Shown: positions 1-5,867 of the stretch, piece after piece | Layout of the letters: each line of letters begins with the position of its first letter | How positions within the stretch are numbered: position 1 is the first letter of the stretch | From: Gammaproteobacteria bacterium | GTDB lineage: Bacteria; Pseudomonadota; Gammaproteobacteria; Pseudomonadales; Azotimanducaceae | DNA length: 7,747 nt | NCBI GenBank assembly: GCA_002726925.1 | Contig: PBTJ01000072.1 | Span: forward strand, 23,778-31,524 | Reading direction: 5' to 3' | The notes under the pieces: generated by a model | What the model saw: the letters and a program-made list of their open reading frames with translations, nothing else | The model's database searches: none | Told to the model about the DNA's origin: nothing | Program-made: the position numbers and the translations under genes

Positions 1-588
1 GATCAGCAGCGACAGCATCAGGCATAGCGGCGCCACGCCCGCAACGAAAAGCTCAACGACGGTAAAAGGCTCACCCACATTAAGCTGTTGCGCGATTACG
101 CCGTAAAGAATCAGCGGTACCGAAGGCACCAGCAAGAGACCCAAACTTCCAGATGTGGTGACCAGGCCAAGACTGAATTTATCCGCAAAACCTGCCTGCT
201 TGAGCGCGGGTAACAACAGTGCTCCTAGCGCCACGATGGTCACGCCAGAAGCGCCCGTGAGCGCGGTAAACACCGCGCAGGCAATGAAGGCGACAATGGC
301 GAGGCCGCTGGGAAGCCAGCCGAACAAGCTCTGCATCAAATTGACAAGACGAGTGGAGGTATTCGCTTCGCTCAGCAAATAGCCGCTAAAAGTGAACAGC
401 GGTAGCGCCACCAACAATGGCGTATCAACAATGCGATACAGCTCAATTGGAATGATGCTCAGGACAACATCCAACTCACCATCATAAAGACCATAAAACC
501 CAAGCAGCGAGGCTCCCAACAGCACGGAGAACAGCGGCGCCCCCAGCGCGGCCACAATCAACAAGATGATAATGCCCAGCCAGATCAT
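1..588 (-). CDS. dctM: TRAP transporter large permease subunit DctM, 3'-truncated by the window edge
   Basis: This is the large membrane subunit of a TRAP transporter, the Na+-coupled channel part that moves the ligand delivered by the periplasmic binding protein across the inner membrane. Reading back from 588, 196 codons are open to base 1, with no stop. Family members are about 425 residues, so roughly the N-terminal half is present. The translation begins MIWLGIIILLIVAALG and is almost entirely hydrophobic helices. It carries the typical DctM signature: LPLFTFSGYLL near residues 62-72, a GWLPSGLA turn near 90-97, and a helix-breaking ALTGASGVT near 109-117, followed by LLLPALKQAGF. The ATG overlaps the dctQ stop as ATGA, a 4-bp coupling overlap. 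Substrate specificity cannot be read from this subunit. Identity is sure; only the C-terminal half is unseen. Confidence 0.95.
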   Translation of the reverse strand, partial: MIWLGIIILLIVAALGAPLFSVLLGASLLGFYGLYDGELDVVLSIIPIELYRIVDTPLLVALPLFTFSGYLLSEANTSTRLVNLMQSLFGWLPSGLAIVAFIACAVFTALTGASGVTIVALGALLLPALKQAGFADKFSLGLVTTSGSLGLLLVPSVPLILYGVIAQQLNVGEPFTVVELFVAGVAPLCLMLSLLI

Positions 589-1076
589 CGCTGCACCGTG
601 AGCAACAAGTAACGCAGCGCCATGACGCCGCCGCCAATTGGCATGATGATCTCGCACAGCCACGCGGGCACATCGCCGAAGGCTATGGCGTTATCGACGT
701 ACTCGTAATACACGAACTGACCACTTCCCCAAGTGAAGAGCACCAGCACGAAACAGGTAAAAAGACGGGTGAGCCGCAGCAACCAATGACGGTGCTCCGG
801 TTTGACCATGCGGCCAAGCAGGTCGATACGAATATGGCTGTCGTCTCGCGATGCCACCATGGCACCTAACATGGCAACCCAAAGTACCGCCACCCGCACG
901 AGGGAATCGCCCCAGTACAGGCCAGCATCAAAGAAGTTACGCAGAATGACCTGACTGGCAGCGACACCAACCATGGTCATTAACAACAGGACGAGAATGC
1001 CGTCTTCGAAACGGCGCAGCTGAGTTAAGAATTGCTCGATCTTACCACCGCCCTGTGGGTCTACCTGAGCGTTCAC
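585..1076 (-). CDS. dctQ: TRAP transporter small permease subunit DctQ
   Basis: This is the small membrane subunit that pairs with DctM. The protein has 163 residues, within the usual 150-200 range, and four predicted transmembrane helices: about residues 25-47, 59-76, 100-122 and 137-160. Family-typical features are VILRNFFDAGLYWGDSLVR after helix 1, the acidic/basic DDSHIRIDLL loop after helix 2, and a C-terminal helix ending LRYLLLTVQR. The start codon is GTG at 1076, which overlaps the dctP stop as GTGA. No Shine-Dalgarno sequence is visible upstream, so translation probably depends on coupling from dctP. The 3' end overlaps dctM by 4 bp. The fold and partner are clear from sequence and context; nothing points to a substrate. 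Confidence 0.94.
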   Translation of the reverse strand: MNAQVDPQGGGKIEQFLTQLRRFEDGILVLLLMTMVGVAASQVILRNFFDAGLYWGDSLVRVAVLWVAMLGAMVASRDDSHIRIDLLGRMVKPEHRHWLLRLTRLFTCFVLVLFTWGSGQFVYYEYVDNAIAFGDVPAWLCEIIMPIGGGVMALRYLLLTVQR

Positions 1077-2140
1077 TGGGTGGCGGTTTGGCTACTGCGA
1101 TATTCCTGCAGCAAGGACATCAGCTCATCAAACATGGCCGAGGAGACGTAATCATTTGCCTTAAGCTTCTGGTTAGCTTCATCTGCGATGGCATACCACT
1201 CAGCCAATTCTGAATCGGATGGTTGCAGCCACTGCAGCCCTTCGCTAACCAGCGCATTGCCCGCGGCGTCGTTGTCTTTGCGTGAGGCTGCATCCACTCG
1301 CACAACGGCGGCAGTGAGTTCTTCGGTGACAATGGCCTGCTCGGCTTCGCTCATGCGGTTAAACGCACGCTCGGTGATCGCGAACAGCCCGTAGACATAC
1401 ATCAGCGGTAGCTCGAGGGCGTAGTCCACTTGGGTATGCCACTGCAGGGCAATGGCGCCGATGGGCGGCGAACCGATGCTATCGATTAGGCCGGTTTGCA
1501 GACCGGTCAGCACGTCGGCAATAGGCAGGGGAATGGGCGTGATGTTGAAAGAAGAATAGGCCTTAAGCGCACCCGGGTCGTTATCTGGAGCCCAAACACG
1601 CTGATTTTGAAAATCGGCCACGGCGGTCACGGGATCCTTGGTCATTGGGTAGGCAAAGCCCACTTCCGCCAACCCGAAACCAACAAACTTGTTCTCGCGC
1701 AGACCAGCCATCAACTTTTTATCTAGCCGCGCGCGCACATAATCGACCTCTTCAGAGCTGCGAAACACCAGCGGTAAGTTGTATAGCGCAATGTCAGGGT
1801 AGGACTGCATCACGCCACCAGAGGTCATGGCCGCGCCGTGCAGTTGGCCAACCCGCAGCTTGCGCAGCACGGCTTTGTCATCGCCCATCACGCCGCCGGG
1901 GTAAATCTTGAGCTTCACTTCATCGTCGGTGCGCTCGCGAATCGCCTTCGCCGCTGCGCGCAGCTCAATCATCCAACCCGTGCCCTCAGGCGATAGCGTG
2001 GCAATCTTCAGGGTGGTCGCGGCGTTAACGCTGGCCGTTAGCAGCAGACCAACAAATAGCCCACACAGGCTTAGCGCACGATTAGTGACGCCAAACACTG
2101 ACGATTGGGTGAGGCGAGAAATTGCACTAGAAATAGTCAT
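1073..2140 (-). CDS. dctP: TRAP transporter periplasmic substrate-binding protein DctP
   Basis: This protein captures the ligand, usually a carboxylate, in the periplasm and hands it to DctQM. I place the start at ATG 2140 (355 aa). A GGA at 2149-2151 lies 8 nt ahead of it, whereas the in-frame GTG at 2146 would sit only 2 nt from that GGA. A signal peptide covers about residues 1-40, with a hydrophobic core (LCGLFVGLLLTASVNA) and an AxA-like cleavage site before ATTLKIATLSP. The mature protein shows the DctP order: PEGTGW near the N-terminus, YPGGVMGDDKAVLRKLRVGQLHG, and then NQRVWAPDND, whose Arg (about residue 181) aligns with the family's carboxylate-binding arginine. LPIADVLTGLQTGLIDS follows. 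The retained Arg supports an acid ligand (inference from family knowledge). The gene overlaps tatT by 14 bp. TRAP binding proteins that travel with TatT form a distinct group whose ligands are largely unknown. Confidence 0.95.
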   Translation of the reverse strand: MTISSAISRLTQSSVFGVTNRALSLCGLFVGLLLTASVNAATTLKIATLSPEGTGWMIELRAAAKAIRERTDDEVKLKIYPGGVMGDDKAVLRKLRVGQLHGAAMTSGGVMQSYPDIALYNLPLVFRSSEEVDYVRARLDKKLMAGLRENKFVGFGLAEVGFAYPMTKDPVTAVADFQNQRVWAPDNDPGALKAYSSFNITPIPLPIADVLTGLQTGLIDSIGSPPIGAIALQWHTQVDYALELPLMYVYGLFAITERAFNRMSEAEQAIVTEELTAAVVRVDAASRKDNDAAGNALVSEGLQWLQPSDSELAEWYAIADEANQKLKANDYVSSAMFDELMSLLQEYRSSQTATQ

Positions 2141-3011
2141 CAGCACTGTCCAATAGTAATAGAGCGCGCTCCTGCGCCACGGTGTTCATTAGGGTCAGCC
2201 TCGGCGCCTGCACATCTGCGGCCAGCACCTCCTGCAACAGTTGGTCGTGCAGTTCTCGATCAAACATTAGGCGCGCATATTGATCTGCGAGCATGACTTT
2301 GACGATGAGGTTACGCTCATTAGAAATTGCCAGCGCGCGTTCGAAGTGCTGACGACCCAGTTCAGGTCGACCGCCCATGGCAGGCGGCAGTAGAGTCTCA
2401 AATACACCCATGTAAAGAAACGCGCCACCGTTCGCGTGCTCAGGGTCAAGATCGGCAACCCGCTGAATGAGCGCCTTCACCCGCCCCAGCTGCGCGATGG
2501 CAGTAAAGTCGGAACTGTTGCCCTGAATCCAGCCCGCCCAAATGCTGCCAAGGTTGTATAGCGCAGGGACACTTTTCAGGTCTTGGGCATCCACCCAGGC
2601 AGAAAAATCGTCAAAGTCTCGTGATTCCAGCGCGCAGGCATCCTTTAGCGATAAACAAGTAGCGCGCAAGATCTGCGCCTTCGCCTTGCTGTGCAGCCGC
2701 GCCGCCCGCGCGGGATCTGCCACGAAGGCACCTGCGTAAGCAGAGTGCAGCTCCGCCGATTGCGCCAGCAGCGCCGGATTGTCCGGCGAACCCGCCAATA
2801 GAGAATCGATCAAAATCAGGTACGACGGCGCGCCATCGCGAATCATCGCCGGATCGTCGCTGTTGAGAATGGCCGCGGACAAATTTGATGCCAAGCCGCC
2901 GGTCACCGAGCCGACGATGCTAGCGCAACCGCCGAGCAAGAAGACCCCCGACAGTGCTAACCAGCCAACAAATTTTGATGCCCGCTGGCGCTGAAAATTG
3001 GGCGTATACAT
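2127..3011 (-). CDS. tatT: TRAP transporter-associated lipoprotein TatT (T-component)
   Basis: TatT is a helical lipoprotein with a TPR-like fold that partners with TRAP binding proteins. The Treponema pallidum homologue was shown to assemble with its DctP-like partner and to have a hydrophobic pore. Here the 294-residue product has a lipoprotein signal: Arg/Lys residues near 8-13, a hydrophobic stretch at 15-27, and LLGGC with the lipidated Cys at 29. Residue +2 is Ala, not Asp, so sorting to the outer membrane is the default inference. After a low-complexity linker the chain is helix-rich. The family-like core includes ALYNLGSIWAGWI (about 150-162), FETLLPPAMGGRPELGRQHFERALAIS (about 204-230, in two adjoining pieces) and a C-terminal TLMNTVAQERALLLL. 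It is the first gene of the operon and overlaps dctP by 14 bp. A weak AGGA lies 11 nt before the ATG. The family assignment rests on pattern plus context. Confidence 0.87.
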   Translation of the reverse strand: MYTPNFQRQRASKFVGWLALSGVFLLGGCASIVGSVTGGLASNLSAAILNSDDPAMIRDGAPSYLILIDSLLAGSPDNPALLAQSAELHSAYAGAFVADPARAARLHSKAKAQILRATCLSLKDACALESRDFDDFSAWVDAQDLKSVPALYNLGSIWAGWIQGNSSDFTAIAQLGRVKALIQRVADLDPEHANGGAFLYMGVFETLLPPAMGGRPELGRQHFERALAISNERNLIVKVMLADQYARLMFDRELHDQLLQEVLAADVQAPRLTLMNTVAQERALLLLDSADDYF

Positions 3012-3194
3012 TAAGCGTTAGATCCTGCCGAGGCGTTGCTGCATGAAAACAACGCAGGCTAGTTAAATCAACCTCGAAACCATGACAATGGCCGAGTTCG
3101 CGCTCTGGATACGCAAACATGGCAAACGCTAGACGCCTGCACGCACTTGCTCCATTCGCTAATATGATCAACCAATAGCAAGGAAGAGCGCACG
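3012..3194. promoter_or_regulatory. Divergent intergenic control region between tatT and the crotonase gene
   Basis: These 183 bp separate two divergent genes and must hold both promoters. On the minus strand a TTGTCA box (3083-3088) lies 15 bp from TTTAAC (3062-3067), a plausible but short-spaced sigma-70 pair for the TRAP operon. On the plus strand TAATAT (3160-3165) resembles a -10 box without a convincing -35. An AAGGAAG at 3180-3186, 8 nt before the ATG, is a good ribosome-binding site for the crotonase gene. A perfect inverted repeat, GCGTTG-N11-CAACGC (3033-3055), sits between the putative TRAP promoter and the tatT start. GCAAAC occurs twice (3113-3118 and 3122-3127). Promoter placement is by eye and weak; the regulatory role follows from gene orientation. 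Confidence 0.5.
3033..3055. repeat. Inverted repeat GCGTTG-N11-CAACGC upstream of tatT
   Basis: The two 6-bp arms (3033-3038 and 3050-3055) are perfect complements around an 11-nt spacer. The element begins 22 bp upstream of the tatT start codon and lies downstream of the candidate -10 box. It could be an operator covering the transcription start, or a short hairpin in the 5' leader of the transporter mRNA. A chance occurrence cannot be excluded for arms this short. Confidence 0.35.
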
Positions 3195-3977
3195 ATGGAT
3201 AATGACCTGATTCTTGTCGACAAAAACCAAGGCGTCGCCACCGTCACCATGAACAGGCCAGACGCGTTGAACGCCCTATCTGGCGAACTACGCCAAGCCA
3301 TCGTCGAAACATTTCATCACCTGCGCGATGACGCCGAAACCGAGGTCATTATTCTCACCGGTGCCGGTCGCGCATTTACCGTAGGGCTCGACCTCAAAGA
3401 ACTGGGCGGAGAAGTGGTGCCGAGCAAAGAGGATGCGATTAAAGACACGGACGTCGGCAAGGCCGTCGCCCAAGTGGGTAAACCGGTTATCGGCGCCGTC
3501 AATGGTTTCGCCATCACCGGTGGCTTCGAAATCGCGCTGATGTGCGACTTCATCATCGCCAGCACGAACGCGCGCTTTGCCGATACCCATGCGCGGGTTG
3601 GTGTCGTACCCGGATGGGGTCTATCCCAGCGCCTGCCCAGACTGATTGGCATCAACCGCGCCAAGGAACTGAGCCTGACCGGCAACTTCCTCGATGCCGA
3701 GACAGCCCGAGACTGGGGTCTGGTAAACCGGGTGGTCAGCGACGAAGCACTGCTGCCCACCTGCCAACAGTTGGCCATGGACATCACCTCTACTGAACCC
3801 GTCACTCGCGGTGAGATACGGCGAATTATGGATGAAGGTTGGCACGCCACGTTGGCGGAGGGCATGAACATCGAAAAAACGGCCAATCGCGCTCATGACA
3901 AGAGTCAGAGACCGGCGGAGCAAGTAGCCGGGCGACGGCAGCAAATTCAGGATCGAGGGCGACGTCAGAGTGATTGA
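3195..3977 (+). CDS. Enoyl-CoA hydratase/isomerase family protein (crotonase fold), atypical active site
   Basis: This 260-residue cytosolic crotonase-fold protein acts on an acyl-CoA thioester, most simply hydrating a 2-enoyl-CoA in beta-oxidation or a related catabolic route. The order of motifs is standard. ITVTMNRP-like start: VATVTMNRPDALNAL (14-28). First oxyanion-hole segment: GRAFTVGLDLKELGG (58-72). Second segment: AVNGFAITGGFEIALMCD (101-118). Then ARFADTHARVGVVPGWG (126-142) and LSQRLPRLIG. By position against rat mitochondrial hydratase, E112 matches the first catalytic acid (Glu144). H132, twenty residues on, stands where Glu164 should be. The exact hydratase reaction is therefore uncertain; isomerase, hydrolase or another crotonase chemistry is possible. 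The basic tail (AGRRQQIQDRGRRQSD) resembles tails of some crotonases and I do not read it as a frameshift. AAGGAAG lies 8 nt ahead of the ATG. Confidence 0.9.
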   Translation: MDNDLILVDKNQGVATVTMNRPDALNALSGELRQAIVETFHHLRDDAETEVIILTGAGRAFTVGLDLKELGGEVVPSKEDAIKDTDVGKAVAQVGKPVIGAVNGFAITGGFEIALMCDFIIASTNARFADTHARVGVVPGWGLSQRLPRLIGINRAKELSLTGNFLDAETARDWGLVNRVVSDEALLPTCQQLAMDITSTEPVTRGEIRRIMDEGWHATLAEGMNIEKTANRAHDKSQRPAEQVAGRRQQIQDRGRRQSD

Positions 3978-4080
3978 TGCCGGTCTTCCCAACACTTTGG
4001 GACAAAGGTTAAAGCACCAAATGAACTGGTAAGCTCTTAGCGAAACACGATCCAGTTGCAAAAAGGACGGGGAGAACAGG
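3978..4080 (+). promoter_or_regulatory. Gap between crotonase and LLM genes with a 16-bp palindrome
   Basis: The 103-bp gap between these co-directional genes contains a perfect palindrome, TCCCAA-CACT-TTGGGA (3987-4002), starting 10 bp after the crotonase stop. No T-tract follows it (the next bases are CAAAGG), so it is a poor rho-independent terminator. It is better described as a possible operator or mRNA hairpin. A second weak pair, AACTGG (4024-4029) and CCAGTT (4052-4057), is separated by 22 nt. GGGGAG at 4069-4074 is the ribosome-binding site for the next gene, 6 nt before its ATG. No strong sigma-70 promoter is visible, so read-through from the crotonase gene is possible. Confidence 0.4.
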
Positions 4081-5010
4081 ATGACCATCGGCGCGGGCAT
4101 TGGCATTGCCAATTTTACGTTTGAGGACGGTAACGGTTTTTGGGAATGGGTAGATCTATGCGACAACGGTGGCGTGGATTCCATTTGGCAAAGCGATCGC
4201 ATTATCGAAAAAACCCCAAATCTGGAAACCATGAGCGTCATGGCGGCATTGGCTGGCGGCAGCAAGCGCCTGAAGTTCGGCATGAACGTCGCCAGCATGG
4301 CGCTGCGTGATCCGGTGCTGATGGCAAAGGCTTGCGCCACCATCGACGTGCTGTCCAACGGTCGTCTGCTACCCGCCTTTGGCGTAGGCAGCGCGCTGTC
4401 CCGCGACTTTACTGCCACAGGTCGGAACACCAAGGGTCGCGGCAAACGCACTGCCGAAGGGCTGCAGATCATGGCGCGGCTTTGGTCTGAGGACCGCGTG
4501 AACTTTACGGGTGAGTACTACCGCCTAGAAGACGCAACCATTGCACCGAAACCTGTGCAAAACCCCATGCCACTTTGGGTAGGCGGCTCTGCAGCCGCAG
4601 CCATCGAACGCACAGCCCAGTGGGGCACCGGCTGGCAGGCAGGTATTGAAAACGCTGAGCAAATTGCGCCGGTGATTACGGCCATCAAAACTCGCACGGC
4701 CGAACTAGGCCGGAAAATCGACGACGACCACTTTGGCGCGGGCTTTGGCTTTCGTTTTGGCAGCGTCGATGATCCGGTTGTGCAGCGCCACCACGCCGTG
4801 CTGGAAAAACGTCTCGGCAAACAGCCAGAAGGCTACAGCGCCGTGGGTGGTGTAGACGAAATGATGGCCTTGGTCGAAGACTTTCACCGCGCCGGAGCGC
4901 ACAAATTTATTTTGCGGCCTATCGCCATGGGCGTTGCCGACATGATGGCGCAGACGCGACTGATGGTGGAGCAGCTACTGCCCGCCATCAGCGCCATGAA
5001 CTCGCGCTAG
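4081..5010 (+). CDS. LLM-class (luciferase-like) flavin/F420-dependent oxidoreductase
   Basis: This 309-residue protein is a bacterial-luciferase-like TIM-barrel enzyme that uses FMN or coenzyme F420 for hydride transfer or monooxygenation. Visible family features are an N-terminal strand (IGAGIGIANF); GVDSIWQSDRI (31-41), at the usual W-x-x-D-H/R site; and MALRDPVLMAKACATIDVLSNGRLLPAFGVG (73-103, in adjoining blocks), the standard 'A-x-x-D-x-LS-x-GR' region. These are followed by VNFTGEYYRLEDATIAPKPVQ (140-160) and PLWVGGS (164-170), before a C-terminal region ending in helices. About 300-350 residues is normal for the family. It follows the crotonase gene on the same strand and converges with the SDR gene. 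The substrate and the choice between FMN and F420 cannot be settled from sequence. The start is supported by GGGGAG 6 nt upstream. Confidence 0.92.
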   Translation: MTIGAGIGIANFTFEDGNGFWEWVDLCDNGGVDSIWQSDRIIEKTPNLETMSVMAALAGGSKRLKFGMNVASMALRDPVLMAKACATIDVLSNGRLLPAFGVGSALSRDFTATGRNTKGRGKRTAEGLQIMARLWSEDRVNFTGEYYRLEDATIAPKPVQNPMPLWVGGSAAAAIERTAQWGTGWQAGIENAEQIAPVITAIKTRTAELGRKIDDDHFGAGFGFRFGSVDDPVVQRHHAVLEKRLGKQPEGYSAVGGVDEMMALVEDFHRAGAHKFILRPIAMGVADMMAQTRLMVEQLLPAISAMNSR

Positions 5011-5036
5011 CCCGGCAGTTCGCGGGCAAGCGTGCG

Positions 5037-5798
5037 CTAGAGTTTCTCTAATCCCCTGGCTTGGGCCACATAGCCACGATTGAAGGTCGGGCTGATGGTC
5101 AGGTCATTGATGCACACGTGATTGGGCATTTGCGCCAGGAACTTAATCAGTTCGCCGCAGTCTTCAGGCTGCACCATCTGCGCACGATCCTCGGCTGATA
5201 CCGGCACCGGTCTGTTATCCAGGATAGGCGTAGCCACCTCGCCCGGGCATACCGCACAGGCGCGCACGCCATAAAGCCCCGCTTCCATGTTGATGCTCTC
5301 GTTCATCGCATTCATCGCGTGCTTCGCAGCCGTATAGGCGGGCCCGGTCACCACGCTGACATGCTTACCAGCCCAAGATGAGATGTTAATGATGAGGCCC
5401 TCGCCCTGCGCCTTCATCGTTGGCAGCACGGCCTTACAGCAATAAAACGCACCGTCTAAATCGATACGGATCACCGAGTCCCAGTCGTCAAAACTGACGT
5501 TGTGCCAGTTACGCTCTTTCACGTTGATGCCCGCTGATGCCACCAGCACATCAATACGCCCGTGGGTTGCAATGATGCGCTGGGCTACCTGGGCGACCGC
5601 GTCGCGGTCCGCCACGTCGAGCATTTCGATACTCACCGCGTCGCCACATTGGCTGGCCACTTCTTCCAGCTTTTCCTGCCGTCGCCCAGACAGCACTACG
5701 TGCATGCCAGCCTGCGCCAAGGCGATGGCACCAGCCTCACCAATACCAGTGCCCGCACCGGTCACCCATGCGACTTTGTTTTCCAGACTGCGCAGCAT
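5037..5798 (-). CDS. Short-chain dehydrogenase/reductase (SDR) family oxidoreductase
   Basis: This 253-residue classical SDR catalyses NAD(P)-dependent alcohol/ketone interconversion in the cytosol. The Rossmann dinucleotide motif TGAGTGIG is at 13-20, and GRR after strand 2 (38-40) hints at NADP(H), a weak inference. DVAD at 61-64 is the adenine-contacting region. The active site has Ser141 (in NISSWAG), Tyr155 and Lys159 (YTAAK), followed by CPGEVATPI (184-192). Two positions differ from the textbook form. The NNAG motif reads ASAG (87-90), and the tetrad Asn in the helix-4 'N-L-x-G' motif is Asp113 (RIDLDG). The C-terminus, INDLTISPTFNRG, is typical of SDRs. The start is supported by a GGGGAG-type site about 9 nt upstream. 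It is divergent from the dioxygenase gene, which may make a hydroxylated product for it to oxidise (inference). Confidence 0.93.
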   Translation of the reverse strand: MLRSLENKVAWVTGAGTGIGEAGAIALAQAGMHVVLSGRRQEKLEEVASQCGDAVSIEMLDVADRDAVAQVAQRIIATHGRIDVLVASAGINVKERNWHNVSFDDWDSVIRIDLDGAFYCCKAVLPTMKAQGEGLIINISSWAGKHVSVVTGPAYTAAKHAMNAMNESINMEAGLYGVRACAVCPGEVATPILDNRPVPVSAEDRAQMVQPEDCGELIKFLAQMPNHVCINDLTISPTFNRGYVAQARGLEKL

Positions 5799-5867
5799 AT
5801 TCTCTCTCCCCTCGTGTCAGTATCTGCCATCGCCAGACCATAACACGACCCCAAATCAGGAGGGTCC
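5799..5867. promoter_or_regulatory. Divergent SDR/dioxygenase intergenic region with centred dyad
   Basis: The 69-bp gap must carry the 5' signals of both divergent genes. It holds a 37-bp imperfect dyad (5812-5848) centred on base 5830, close to the middle of the gap. The outer arms are TCGTGT and ACACGA and the inner arms TCTG and CAGA; 12 of 18 mirrored positions pair. For the plus strand, GTGTCA (5814-5819) and CATAAC (5839-5844) resemble -35/-10 boxes but with a long 19-bp spacer. A regulator bound here could control both genes. The dyad is read directly from sequence; its function is inference. Confidence 0.45.
5858..5863 (+). promoter_or_regulatory. Strong Shine-Dalgarno AGGAGG with short spacing
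   Basis: AGGAGG is a full match to the anti-Shine-Dalgarno core, but only 4 nt separate it from the ATG at 5868. That is shorter than the usual 5-9. It still fixes this ATG as the start of the dioxygenase gene, as no other in-frame start codon sits closer to an ideal distance. Confidence 0.7.

Noticed and set aside
3878..3977. Possible frameshift at the 3' end of the crotonase gene, because the tail is unusually rich in Arg and Gln.
   Set aside because: Length is normal for the family, and similar basic 'RR..(V/I)Q.RGR' tails occur in several crotonase groups.
4024..4057. AACTGG and CCAGTT resemble the half-sites of the FadR operator upstream of an acyl-CoA-related gene.
   Set aside because: FadR half-sites are nearly contiguous; here they are 22 nt apart with no central match.
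3317..4472. Long open frames on the minus strand opposite the crotonase and first LLM genes (189 and 283 codons).
   Set aside because: They are antisense to genes with full conserved motifs, and their translations show no domain and have Ser/Pro/Arg-rich shadow composition.
5010..5027. GCCCG/CGGGC stem overlapping the stop of the first LLM gene, as a bidirectional terminator.
   Set aside because: The stem is only 5 bp with an 8-nt loop, and no T-run follows on either strand.
5004..5040. Direct repeat GCGCTAG at 5004-5010 and 5034-5040.
   Set aside because: It is only 7 bp, and each copy includes or overlaps a stop codon of one of the flanking genes. Coincidence is enough to explain it; there is no sign of an attachment site.
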